A program made the translations under genes and the position numbers. Shown one piece after another: positions 56,090 to 64,000 of a stretch of DNA of 64,000 nucleotides (position 1 is the stretch's first letter; every line of letters starts with the position of its first letter). The notes beneath the pieces are model-generated. The model was not told the origin of the DNA. It saw only the letters and a program-made list of their open reading frames with translations, and made no database searches. The DNA comes from Arthrobacter sp. S41 (GTDB lineage: Bacteria > Actinomycetota > Actinomycetes > Actinomycetales > Micrococcaceae): contig NZ_SIHY01000003.1 of NCBI RefSeq assembly GCF_004320535.1, forward strand, positions 124,001 to 188,000, read 5' to 3'.

Positions 56090-57792
56090 TACGCTCCTTC
56101 AGTCTTGTTGTTGTTCTCTGGGGTGGAAGGTTCCACCAGTACCGCAGGCAATCGGGCGGCAAACACCGCGCCGTCGGTGCCGTTGCCCGGATCAGCAATC
56201 CAGACATCCCCACTGCGGGCCTGTGCCAGTCGCTTGATCAAGGGCAACCCGACCCCGCGCCCATGTTCATTGCCTAGATGCGATCCGGTACTGACATCCC
56301 GGGCAAAAATGTCTTCCGTGGTGGTGATGCCGGGACCGGAATCTGCCACCGCCAGGTGCAGCGTTGTCGCCTCGGAGAGCAAATCAATTTCCACCCACGG
56401 CTCTCCGCTACCGCGCAAGGCCGCGGTAAAGGCGTTGTCTAGCAGATTGCCCAGCACCGCGGTGGCGTCTTGAGCATCATGAGCCGAGGCGATCTGGCCA
56501 AAGAGCATCGATTGACTCGACACCCGCAATTTGATGCCCTGTTCGTGAGCACGGACCGCCTTGGCCGAGATAAATGCCGAAAGATAGGCGTCTTGGATCG
56601 CTTCCAGTCCGGGCACCTGTGCGATCTTCGGCCCGGTTTCCATCACTTCACGCAGGTAGGCTTCGGCCTGCTCAATTTTGCCCAAATCAATAAGTCCCAA
56701 TACCGCGTGCATACGGTTGGCGAACTCATGGCGCTGAGCACGCAAGGCATCAGCCATATCTTGAACCGCATCCAGCTTGGTGCCCAGGGCCTCGATGGTG
56801 GTGACATCATGGAGCAGCACCACCTGCCCCAAATCCAGTCCGTCACGGTTCACCTCGTTTACTCGGGCAACCAGTGAATTGCCGTTGGCTTCCAGGCGCA
56901 CCGGGGCCGGATCTCGTTCTTTAATGGCCTTGACCAACCGTCGGTCCAGACCAGCAGATTCAAAGTGCCGCCCAACTACGTCTTCGAGTTCGGTGCGATG
57001 TGGCAGGCCCAAAAGTTGCCGGGCCGCTTTGTTGCGCACGGTGATCCGTCGGTCAACGCCGATGCCCATCACGCCTTCGGTCACACCGTAGAGCACCGCC
57101 TGCTGATCACGGACCAGCTGGGCAATTTCGGTCGGTTCAAGTCCCAGCGTCTGGCGTTTGAGTCGGCGCACGGTGATCCGTCCGGCCACCGTGGCCAGCC
57201 CGGCAGCCAAGAGGGCAAAGAGCACGATCCAGCTAAACGATTGTAAGAGTGCACCGGTCAGTGACTGGGTGGTCACGCCCACCGAAACCTCGCCGATGAT
57301 CTGGCCGGATCCGCCATGGATAGGGACCTTGGCGCGCACCGATTCGCCCAAGGTGCCATGCTCCCTAGACACCGCTTCGATTCCGTCCAGTGCCACCGGA
57401 TCGGTGGAAACCATCTGGCCTATTTCTGCTGGATTGGGATGACTCAGGCGCAGTCCGCGGTCCTCGGTAATCACCACAAAGTACGCCTGTTTTTGTTCCA
57501 GAATGGCATTGGCCAGCTGCTGCAATTTCCCGTTGGATAGCTCTTTTTCATCAAGGTCTTCCATCGCCGAGTAGCGGTTCACCTCGTCAACAACTTCCGG
57601 AAGTACCGCGACAGATCTAGCGATGGTCAGCGAGGTGTCTTCGGCGCGCGAATACACCCGGTCATAACTGGCATAAAGCGTTCCGGCGGTGACCAGCACG
57701 ATGAGTACACCAACAACAAGGAACTGCAAACGCATAATGCGCGATGCAAAATGCCTCGAGCGAGGGCCAGAACGGAACATGCCACCCAGCAT
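56089..57792 (-). CDS. citA: Sensor histidine kinase of the CitA/DcuS family
   Basis: A 567-residue membrane sensor. A first helix at about 22-45 and a second at about 185-205 enclose a periplasmic-type PAS/Cache domain (AYFVVITEDRGLRLSHP, ESVRAKVPI) typical of citrate and dicarboxylate sensors. A cytoplasmic PAS domain follows, then the SPOB-type HisKA with QRHEFANRMHAVLGL (His about 353) and the ATPase domain with NLLDNAFTAAL and GRGVGLPLIKRL. With the co-transcribed regulator and the divergent CitMHS gene this forms a citrate-responsive uptake system like C. glutamicum CitAB. The ATG at 57792 or 57780 may be used. Confidence 0.9.
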   Translation of the reverse strand: MLGGMFRSGPRSRHFASRIMRLQFLVVGVLIVLVTAGTLYASYDRVYSRAEDTSLTIARSVAVLPEVVDEVNRYSAMEDLDEKELSNGKLQQLANAILEQKQAYFVVITEDRGLRLSHPNPAEIGQMVSTDPVALDGIEAVSREHGTLGESVRAKVPIHGGSGQIIGEVSVGVTTQSLTGALLQSFSWIVLFALLAAGLATVAGRITVRRLKRQTLGLEPTEIAQLVRDQQAVLYGVTEGVMGIGVDRRITVRNKAARQLLGLPHRTELEDVVGRHFESAGLDRRLVKAIKERDPAPVRLEANGNSLVARVNEVNRDGLDLGQVVLLHDVTTIEALGTKLDAVQDMADALRAQRHEFANRMHAVLGLIDLGKIEQAEAYLREVMETGPKIAQVPGLEAIQDAYLSAFISAKAVRAHEQGIKLRVSSQSMLFGQIASAHDAQDATAVLGNLLDNAFTAALRGSGEPWVEIDLLSEATTLHLAVADSGPGITTTEDIFARDVSTGSHLGNEHGRGVGLPLIKRLAQARSGDVWIADPGNGTDGAVFAARLPAVLVEPSTPENNNKTEGA

Positions 57793-57966
57793 AGACGCAC
57801 TGAAGAGCCAACGCGATTTTAAAGAGCAAAAAGATGGTTAAGAACTTAAGCGTTCAATAATCAGCACAAGGCGCGCAACGTGAGCCCCGCCACGTACTTT
57901 TGACTGGTGCCCTGAACTTCTGGGTGACACAAAGACGTACCACTCACCGAAATGGAGGTCGGGGCA

Positions 57967-59391
57967 ATGCTTGTTGCACTCGGATTCCTCATGGTCGCCA
58001 CCTTTATGGCGCTGATCATGACAAAACGCATGACGCCACTTCTGGCATTGATTCTCGTCCCAACCATCTTCGGTTTGTTCACCGGCGCCGGCTTCGGCCT
58101 GGGCGACATGATCATGGACTCCATCAAGGACATGTCCGGCACCGCAGCACTGCTGATGTTTGCCATCATGTACTTCGGCATCATGATCGATGTTGGCCTC
58201 TTTGACCGCCTGGTTGCTGGCATTCAAAAGCTTGTAGGCAATGACCCGGCCAAGGTAGTTATGGGCACCTCGCTGCTCACCGCAGTCATCTCGCTAGATG
58301 GTGACGGCTCCACCACCTTCATCGTGGTCACCGCAGCCCTGCTGCCGATCTACCAGCGTCTGGGCCTGAGCCCAGTAGTACTGACCTGCGTTGCAGGTTT
58401 GACCAACGGCACGCTGAACATCGTTCCTTGGGGCGGCCCAACCGCTCGTGCTGCCGCAGCGCTAAAGGTTGATGCAGCTGACGTCTTTGTTCCAATGCTT
58501 CCTTCCTTGGGTGTCGCACTGGTTGTTATTGCCCTGTTCGCATGGCAGATGGGCGTTGCTGAACGCCGTCGCTTGCAGCGTGAACGCCCAGAGCTCTGGG
58601 GCACCGAATTCGGTGGCGGCAACATGAGCTCCCCAACCGGTGGCACCTCACCAGCTGGCACTTCGTCATCCGGTGGAAACCTTGCTGTCCTTGAAGCTGT
58701 AGCCCGCAAGGGGGATGGTTCAGAAGCTGCCACGATGAACGGCACCGTACTGGATCCAAACCGCGAGACCCTGCGTCCAAAGACTTTCTACTTCAACTTG
58801 GTGCTCACCGTAGCCATCATGGTGTTGCTGGTTGTTGACGTTCTTCCACTGTCCTACCTGTTCATGGTTGGTACCGCAGTTGCCTTGGTAGTGAACTTCC
58901 CGAAGGTCTCCGACCAGGTGAAGATGATTGCAGCGCACTCCAGCGAAATCATCGCTGTGGTCTCCATGGTTCTCGGTGCAGCAGTACTCACCGGCGTGCT
59001 CTCCGGCACCGGCATGGTTGATGCCATGAGCCAGTGGCTGGTTGATATCATCCCTGACTCCATGGGCCCATACATGGCAGTTATCACCGGTTTGATCTCC
59101 ATCCCGGCCACCTTCCTGATGAGCAACGACGCCTTCTACTTCGGCATCCTGCCAGTGCTCACCGAAGCCGGTGCACACTTCGGTGTTCCAGCCGTAGACA
59201 TGGCTCGCGCCTCGATCACCGGCCAGCCGGTACACATGCAGTCCCCACTGGTTCCTGCCATCTTGCTGCTGGTATCGCTCTCTCGCGTAGATCTGGGCGA
59301 TCACCACAAGAAGGTATTGTGGCGCGCATTGGTTGTGGCCTTGGTTATGCTTGCCACCGGTGTGATCTTCGGAGCAATCCACATGGGCTAA
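57967..59391 (+). CDS. CitMHS-family citrate:cation symporter
   Basis: A 474-residue membrane transporter of the CitM/CitH family. The ATG at 57967 is eight bases after GGAGG; the ATG at 57952 would sit over that ribosome site. About twelve hydrophobic segments are seen. SLDGDGSTTFIVVTAA near residue 100 and LTNGTLNIVPWGGPTARAA are the family motifs, and SNDAFYFGILPVL marks the second half. These proteins import citrate with Mg2+ or Ca2+. It is divergent from citAB, whose product should induce it. A terminator follows. Confidence 0.92.
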   Translation: MLVALGFLMVATFMALIMTKRMTPLLALILVPTIFGLFTGAGFGLGDMIMDSIKDMSGTAALLMFAIMYFGIMIDVGLFDRLVAGIQKLVGNDPAKVVMGTSLLTAVISLDGDGSTTFIVVTAALLPIYQRLGLSPVVLTCVAGLTNGTLNIVPWGGPTARAAAALKVDAADVFVPMLPSLGVALVVIALFAWQMGVAERRRLQRERPELWGTEFGGGNMSSPTGGTSPAGTSSSGGNLAVLEAVARKGDGSEAATMNGTVLDPNRETLRPKTFYFNLVLTVAIMVLLVVDVLPLSYLFMVGTAVALVVNFPKVSDQVKMIAAHSSEIIAVVSMVLGAAVLTGVLSGTGMVDAMSQWLVDIIPDSMGPYMAVITGLISIPATFLMSNDAFYFGILPVLTEAGAHFGVPAVDMARASITGQPVHMQSPLVPAILLLVSLSRVDLGDHHKKVLWRALVVALVMLATGVIFGAIHMG

Positions 59392-59422
59392 TGCCCGCAG
59401 ACAGTAATTAGTTCAAAAGCGA

Positions 59423-59468
59423 CGTCCCGCAGTCCTCAATCTTGAGCACTGCGGGACGCCGCATTTTT
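59423..59468. terminator. Intrinsic terminator after the citrate transporter
   Basis: An 11-bp perfect stem (59423-59433 with 59448-59458), with an inner CTCAA/TTGAG stem, is followed a few bases on by five T. Confidence 0.88.
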
Positions 59469-60024
59469 AAGCGTCAAACCATGAGGGGAGAAAATCCTGC
59501 GGCGGATCTTCACCCACCCTGCCGTCGATGGCTTCCCGCAGTAAATCAGCGTGTCCGGTATGCCGGCCGTACTCTTCAATCAAGTCGCAAACGATCCGAC
59601 GTACCGACAAAAATTGTCCTTCAAAATCCAGGGCTGATTCGGTATCCAACAGGTTGTTCTCGAGGATCTGTTGCGTGATCATTCGACTATTGGCCACCGC
59701 TTGGTCATAGAGTTCATAGAGATTTTCAGCTGTTTGAGAGCTGTCTACAGCAAATGGATCGTGTCCCTGAGCGGTGAGTTCCAGCAACACTTCGGGACGC
59801 TTTTGTGCAATGAGATAAGTGAATTTCTCATCCTCTACTGCTGCAAGGTGTTGGAGCAGACCGCCAAGGCTCAAGGCACTACTGGGCAGTTGTGCAGTTA
59901 ATTGCGTGATCTGCAGCCCGTCAGCCTTGTACCTAAAAGTCACCCGCAACCGATCAAGCATGGCAAATAGGTGCAGCTCTTCGCTAGCAAACACTGGCGG
60001 TTCCCAAACAGGAAAATCATCCAT
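59467..60024 (-). CDS. DinB-like (DUF664) protein
   Basis: A 185-residue helical-bundle protein of the DinB/DUF664 superfamily. The first part, EELHLFAMLDRLRVTFRYKADGL, and SLGGLLQHLAAVEDEKF give the first metal-ligand His, and LIEEYGRHTGHADLLREAIDG supplies the other two in the C-terminal helix (H-x3-H arrangement). Such proteins are mycothiol- or bacillithiol-dependent S-transferases in many actinobacteria, so a detoxification role is reasonable. It is a single gene convergent with the citrate transporter. Confidence 0.87.
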   Translation of the reverse strand: MDDFPVWEPPVFASEELHLFAMLDRLRVTFRYKADGLQITQLTAQLPSSALSLGGLLQHLAAVEDEKFTYLIAQKRPEVLLELTAQGHDPFAVDSSQTAENLYELYDQAVANSRMITQQILENNLLDTESALDFEGQFLSVRRIVCDLIEEYGRHTGHADLLREAIDGRVGEDPPQDFLPSWFDA

Positions 60025-60099
60025 GGCCTACTCCTGAGGTTGGTGTGAGTTGGCGTACCAAAGTGGTCTCACCGAGCGATGAATTGAATAATGAGAAGT

Positions 60100-60999
60100 A
60101 TGCCCGTTACCGCCACCATTTTGGAAGCCTCACAGTGGACGCCCTTGGCCAACCACCACGAGGCCCGCGCGCGTGCCTTCGGTGAACCATTTGTAGACCG
60201 ACGCATGAAGGGAAAGAAGCATCCGATTGAGGACTTTCTTTTCACTTATTACACGCAAAAGCCGGGTCAGCTGTATCGCTGGCATCCAGGAATGAATGTT
60301 GTGCTCAGCGGGGAGCAGGCTCAACAGCGTGCTGATTGGAAGTTCTATCGACCGGTTCAAACCGCCTCGGGCACCGGCTACGAGTTTGATGCACAGGCCT
60401 TTGTTCAGGCACGTGCCCGGGCCATAGATTTTGCCCGAGTAATTCTGGCTGGCACCTCGGAACGGGCCGGAAATTTTGCGTGCTTCGGCTTGCACGAATG
60501 GGCCATGGCCTACAAATCTGAGGTTAATGGCATCCGTCATGAGTACCTACCCCTGCGCTTGGGCGCAGCGGCTACCGACGAAGTAGTGGAAACCGAAAAA
60601 ATTCGTTGCACGCACTTTGATGCCTTCCGTTTTTATACGCCACAAGCAGTGGGCCTCAACGAGCTACAGCCCACCCGCGAAACTCAACGCGACCTGGAAC
60701 AGCCCGGTTGCCTGCACGCCAACATGGACCTCTACAAGTGGGCCTATAAGCTCTCCCCAGCCGTGCCTAGCGACTTGGTTATGGATTGTTTTGAACTCGC
60801 ATGGGATATCCGCACCATGGACATGCAAGCTTCTCCCTATGACCTGGGCGACTGGGGCCATGAGCCGATTCGTATCGAGACTCCTAGCGGAAAAGCCGAA
60901 TACGTTCGGCTGCAAAAACAATTTGCCGATAGGGCTGATGTGCTGCGTCTTAGACTGCTGGAAGTCGCCAACAACCTACCGCTTATCGTCCAAGACTAG
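60100..60999 (+). CDS. Protein of the actinobacterial family annotated as 3-methyladenine DNA glycosylase
   Basis: A 299-residue soluble protein. The block KGKKHPIEDFLFTYYTQKPGQL and YRWHPGMNVVL (read in pieces), followed by GLHEWAMAYK and the late DLYKWAYKLSPAVPSDLV, is typical of an actinobacterial family carried in databases as 3-methyladenine DNA glycosylase. I see no helix-hairpin-helix or other glycosylase motif, so the enzymatic name is weak; the protein should be regarded as of unknown function. The start may be the ATG at 60100 or 60091; neither has a clear ribosome site. Confidence 0.65.
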   Translation: MPVTATILEASQWTPLANHHEARARAFGEPFVDRRMKGKKHPIEDFLFTYYTQKPGQLYRWHPGMNVVLSGEQAQQRADWKFYRPVQTASGTGYEFDAQAFVQARARAIDFARVILAGTSERAGNFACFGLHEWAMAYKSEVNGIRHEYLPLRLGAAATDEVVETEKIRCTHFDAFRFYTPQAVGLNELQPTRETQRDLEQPGCLHANMDLYKWAYKLSPAVPSDLVMDCFELAWDIRTMDMQASPYDLGDWGHEPIRIETPSGKAEYVRLQKQFADRADVLRLRLLEVANNLPLIVQD

Positions 61000-61032
61000 A
61001 TCTTGGTTAGGGTCACGGAGCACAATGTTTTT

Positions 61033-61461
61033 ATGGGCACCAATACTCGCCCTAGTCGGGTTCTAATCCATGGATTCATCGTCGTACTGATCTTGGTGGC
61101 GACTTCTTGCTCAGCGCCACAGCAACCTTCTGCGCAAACTCAACTGAAAATCATCTTCCGTGCCGACGGTGAAAAAGTTACCGCCCAGCACACCCTGGAC
61201 TGCAATGGGGAAAAGGCCACCAATACCAGCACTCTGCCCGATGCTTTGGCTGCCTGTGCTTCTTTGGAAAAGTTAACTACCCTAGTAAATTCCTCGCCCA
61301 ACCCCACTAAAGTCTGTACCCAAATTTACGGTGGGCCGCAACGCGCCCAGGTCTCTGGACTGTTGCGCGGACAAGCGGTAAACCTCGAATTCTCCCGATC
61401 CGACGGCTGCTTGATTAGCCAATGGGACGCAGCAAAATTCCTCTTGGATTCCGGTACATGA
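61033..61461 (+). CDS. Lipoprotein with subtilisin-inhibitor-like (SSI) domain
   Basis: A 142-residue exported protein. The N-terminal hydrophobic stretch ends with ATSCSAP, a lipobox-like Cys around residue 26. The mature part has four Cys in the order of the Streptomyces subtilisin inhibitor: one in HTLDCNG, one in LAACASLEKL, one in KVCTQIYGGPQ and one in RSDGCLISQWD. In SSI the loop after the third Cys is the protease-binding site; here the equivalent bond would be Gln-Ile. A role as membrane-anchored inhibitor of extracellular subtilases is inferred from fold only. The ATG at 61033 is the best start, though the ribosome site is distant. Confidence 0.7.
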   Translation: MGTNTRPSRVLIHGFIVVLILVATSCSAPQQPSAQTQLKIIFRADGEKVTAQHTLDCNGEKATNTSTLPDALAACASLEKLTTLVNSSPNPTKVCTQIYGGPQRAQVSGLLRGQAVNLEFSRSDGCLISQWDAAKFLLDSGT

Positions 61462-61511
61462 GGGAAACAAACCACAAATTAGTTGCAAGAATCTACTACA
61501 ATTAGAAGACT

Positions 61512-63089
61512 ATGGATTTTTTCCTTCTGGTCATCGGATTATTGTTCGCCACTATTCTGATCGTCGGTGTCGGAGAACGCATTAAACTGCCTTACCCGAT
61601 CCTGATGTTGATATTCGCGTCGCTGGCGGGCTTCCTCCCGTTCATGCCCGAAATGCATATCGAACCAGAACTGATCCTGCCAATATTCCTACCGCCTCTG
61701 CTCTTTGCCACAGCGCAGCGAAGCAGCTGGTCGGTCTTCCGACTTCGGTGGAAAGCCCTGATCCGGCTAGCGGTAGTGCTCATTGTGGTCACTGCGGGTA
61801 CGGTCGCGGCCACAGCCATGGCCTTCACCCCCGTCGTTTCGATCCCATTGGCACTGGCTTTGGGCGCGATTGTTGCCCCGCCTGACCCGGTAGCAGTGGA
61901 CGCCATTGCGACGAAGGTAAAAATGCCACGACGATTAACTTCGTTGCTGGAAACCGAGGGTCTGTTCAACGATGCCATGGCTATCGTGATCTTCCAGTTG
62001 GCTGTTCAAGCCACCGTGGATAACTCAAGTGTCGGGCTGGAGCTCATCCCACAGTTTGTCATCGGTGCTGCTGGTGCAGTGGTCTTGGGTCTAGCCATGG
62101 GTTGGGCTATTGGTGCGCTGAACCGCTTTGTTCCTAACCTGGCCGCACGTAGCGCCGCCACCTTGGTGGCCCCCTACGCGGTGTACATGATCGCTGAAGA
62201 AGTCCATGTCTCAGGGGTTATTGCAGTGGTGGTCACCGCCCTGGAAATGGTTCGTCGTGACCGTCCTCAGGACTCGGCGGAACGCTTGACCCGTCAGGCC
62301 TTCTGGGAAGTACTGGAACTGCTCGCCACCGGTCTGGCCTTCGGCTTGATGGGCATCGAAATGAACCAGGTTATTCAGGAGGAAGGCAGCAACCTGATTG
62401 GCTACATCCCGGGTATTGCCGCCATCTGTTTCGTAGTAATCGCGATACGTGCACTGTGGATGTTCGGCACGTATTATTTGCCTAACCGCAGCAAGGCCAA
62501 AATCCCCGCACGCAAGGACTCACTGGTACTCACCTGGTGTGGCATGCGCGGTCTGGCAACCTTGGCCCTCGCCTTGGCGCTACCTCATGTACGAGCCGAC
62601 GGAACGGTCATCGAAGAACGCAACTTTGTTGTGGTGACCGCGTGCGCGGTATTGCTGTGCACCTTGGTGGTGCCAGGTCTGACCCTTCCAGCTCTCATGC
62701 GTGTACTGAAGCTGCGCAATAACGAGCAGGACACCAAACGTGCTCGTCGTGCTTTGGCCCGTCGCGCTGAAGCTGTTGCAATGTCAACGCTGCGCAAGAA
62801 CGTTGACTTGCAGGAGTTACCGGAGAACTACCAGCAGGCAGTACGCCGCCGCATGAACTCATTGCATTCAATCTTGTCTAAAGATCCGGACCCGCACGAT
62901 GCGATCTCTGATGAAAAATACACTCAGATTCGCGCCGTGATCGCCAAGGCAGATTCGATCCAGGCCATTGCCTTGGAAGCGGCCCGCGACGAGTTGCTCA
63001 AGGCTCGCCGCGAACCGAATATTGATCCGCATTTGGTGGACGAGATTGTTGTCCGCTTGGACCGACGCACCGCCACCTTGGACCGCTAG
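61512..63089 (+). CDS. Na+/H+ antiporter, CPA1 (NhaP) family
   Basis: A 525-residue cation:proton antiporter with about twelve transmembrane segments and a cytoplasmic tail of about 130 residues. ILPIFLPPLLFATAQR and ALGAIVAPPDPVAVDAIA are the CPA1 motifs (the latter being the substrate-inhibitor region), followed by LETEGLFNDAMAIVIF with the paired acidic ND-type site in helix 5. The tail is charged and helical, likely regulatory. It should export Na+ in exchange for protons. The 3' end overlaps the convergent methyltransferase gene by four bases. Confidence 0.9.
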   Translation: MDFFLLVIGLLFATILIVGVGERIKLPYPILMLIFASLAGFLPFMPEMHIEPELILPIFLPPLLFATAQRSSWSVFRLRWKALIRLAVVLIVVTAGTVAATAMAFTPVVSIPLALALGAIVAPPDPVAVDAIATKVKMPRRLTSLLETEGLFNDAMAIVIFQLAVQATVDNSSVGLELIPQFVIGAAGAVVLGLAMGWAIGALNRFVPNLAARSAATLVAPYAVYMIAEEVHVSGVIAVVVTALEMVRRDRPQDSAERLTRQAFWEVLELLATGLAFGLMGIEMNQVIQEEGSNLIGYIPGIAAICFVVIAIRALWMFGTYYLPNRSKAKIPARKDSLVLTWCGMRGLATLALALALPHVRADGTVIEERNFVVVTACAVLLCTLVVPGLTLPALMRVLKLRNNEQDTKRARRALARRAEAVAMSTLRKNVDLQELPENYQQAVRRRMNSLHSILSKDPDPHDAISDEKYTQIRAVIAKADSIQAIALEAARDELLKARREPNIDPHLVDEIVVRLDRRTATLDR

Positions 63090-64000
63090 GAGCTCTTGCG
63101 CTCCAGCTTGACCATGACTTCGTAGTGGTCAGTCTGCGGGAACATGTCCATTACACGGGCCACCCGAGGCGTGTAGTTTTCTAGACGCTCAAGGTCCCGG
63201 GCCAAGGACTTGGCATTGCAGCTGGAATAGATCAGGTGCTGCACATCAGATTTGTTCAGCCACTGCGAAAGTTCAGCTGAGATCCCTCGTCGCGGTGGGT
63301 TCACAATCACTGCGTCCGGGGCCCAGCCTGCGTTCAGTGCAAACTCGGTGGCATCTGAGACAACAAAGTGCGCATCGGTGAAACCCATTGATTCAGCGCT
63401 GATCTTTGCGGCAGCAACTGCCTCTTCGCTAGTTTCAATTCCGTAGACGGTGCGGCCTTCGCCAGCGGTATGCAGGGCAAAGCCACCGACTCCGCTATAC
63501 AGGTCCCACACGCTTTCAGGTTCAACGTCATCAATCCATTGGCGTGCCTGACGATACAGGGCCGCAGCGATCTCGGTATTGGTTTGGAAGAAACCTTGTG
63601 GACGCAGATGCATTGGCACACCGTTGAGCCCAAATTCCAAGGTGGTGCGACGGGTAAGGATAATTTCTTCCTCACCTTCCAGCACTGCCTTGTGCTCCGG
63701 AAGGAAGTTCACCGAAACCACACTGTGGTGCGGCAACAGTTCCAAGAATTGTGGCAGCGAATCGCGCAAGGCCACAAAGTGCTTCTTTGTGCGCAAGACC
63801 CAACGCACCATCACCGCTCCGGTGTCCGAAAGTGTGAGGATTACATGCTTGAGCTCACCCTTGCGCTTGGGAACGTCATAAGGGATGAGTTTGAGTTCTT
63901 TGATGAATCGCTCAATCACCGGCAACAGTGTGCGCAAGGTTGGCGCAATGACGCCACAGTTGCGCAGGTCCACGCCGTGCCCCTCGGTATCGAGGATGCC
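63086..64000 (-). CDS. TrmA/RlmC-type RNA (uracil-5-)methyltransferase, 5' end outside window
   Basis: The last 300-odd residues of a class I methyltransferase; the frame continues past the window edge (GHGVDLRNC before the GTG at 63973), so the iron-sulphur cluster Cys of the N-terminus are not all visible. RPQGFFQTN, the SAM motif DLYSGVGGFALH, VNPPRRGIS and YSSCNAKSLARDL with the catalytic Cys, then MFPQTDHYEVM, define the RlmC/RlmD/TrmA group that methylates uracil-5 in 23S rRNA or tRNA. The short linker and DLR-C segment favour RlmC (E. coli RumB) type. The start is outside this window. Confidence 0.88.
   Translation of the reverse strand, partial: GILDTEGHGVDLRNCGVIAPTLRTLLPVIERFIKELKLIPYDVPKRKGELKHVILTLSDTGAVMVRWVLRTKKHFVALRDSLPQFLELLPHHSVVSVNFLPEHKAVLEGEEEIILTRRTTLEFGLNGVPMHLRPQGFFQTNTEIAAALYRQARQWIDDVEPESVWDLYSGVGGFALHTAGEGRTVYGIETSEEAVAAAKISAESMGFTDAHFVVSDATEFALNAGWAPDAVIVNPPRRGISAELSQWLNKSDVQHLIYSSCNAKSLARDLERLENYTPRVARVMDMFPQTDHYEVMVKLERKSS

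Noticed and set aside
58720-59382. 220-codon minus-strand frame opposite the citrate transporter
   Set aside because: His/Gly/Asp-rich antisense image of a membrane protein; no start signal.

Overview
The window is a stretch of chromosome from an actinobacterium, most likely a Micrococcaceae member close to Glutamicibacter or Arthrobacter. This rests on moderate-to-high GC, frequent GTG and TTG starts behind clear AGGAGG-type ribosome sites, a small SRP RNA, a neighbouring dnaX-recR pair with lysC a few kb on, a RamB-type regulator beside the glyoxylate-shunt genes, actinobacterial families such as GT87, LytR_C and DUF222-HNH, and a CitAB-citrate transporter locus. The genus is an inference from protein flavour, not a database match. 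Most of the window is core chromosome. No intact insertion sequence, prophage or CRISPR array is visible.

Layout. 1-3.4 kb: the C-terminus of a secreted subtilase, a GH3 lipoprotein and umuC behind a LexA-type box. 3.8-9.6 kb: a compact module (nitronate monooxygenase, MFS exporter, tautomerase, acrylyl-CoA-reductase-like enzyme, PNPOx-fold protein, LysR regulator) lying between umuC and a umuD whose catalytic Ser and Lys are both substituted. 10.3-16.8 kb: a GT87 membrane glycosyltransferase, an MFS protein, an SDR protein, a DadA-type oxidase and an unknown protein. 16.9-19.3 kb: a short TA-flanked inverted-repeat element, then a histidine kinase, a tiny secreted peptide gene and a divergent response regulator. 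19.4-24.3 kb: a ClpC-type AAA+ unfoldase and small enzymes. 24.3-31.3 kb: a COG3910 ATPase, RamB, a P-loop kinase, isocitrate lyase and malate synthase.

31.4-41.2 kb: hydrolase, phosphatase, amino-acid permease, DUF1275, DsbA-like, LytR_C and 2OG-Fe oxygenase genes, tRNA-Ser(GGA) and an HNH protein. 41.3-51.3 kb: SRP RNA, gluQRS, dnaX, recR, an EmrB-type exporter with its MarR regulator and tandem operators, and lysC with a likely internal start for the beta subunit. 51.4-60 kb: phoD, small accessory genes (GNAT, DUF6176, uridine-kinase-like), then citAB divergent from a CitMHS transporter. 60-64 kb: a glycosylase-annotated family protein, an SSI-like lipoprotein, a Na+/H+ antiporter and the 3' part of a TrmA/RlmC-type methyltransferase.

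Themes: the glyoxylate shunt with its regulator, citrate sensing and uptake, an SOS mutasome split by another module, several self-contained regulator-plus-target units, and many perfect intrinsic terminators that delimit transcription units. The observations most worth following are the peptide-kinase-regulator locus (17.1-19.3 kb), the UmuD with substituted catalytic residues, the MITE-like element at 16.9 kb and the conserved internal start in lysC.
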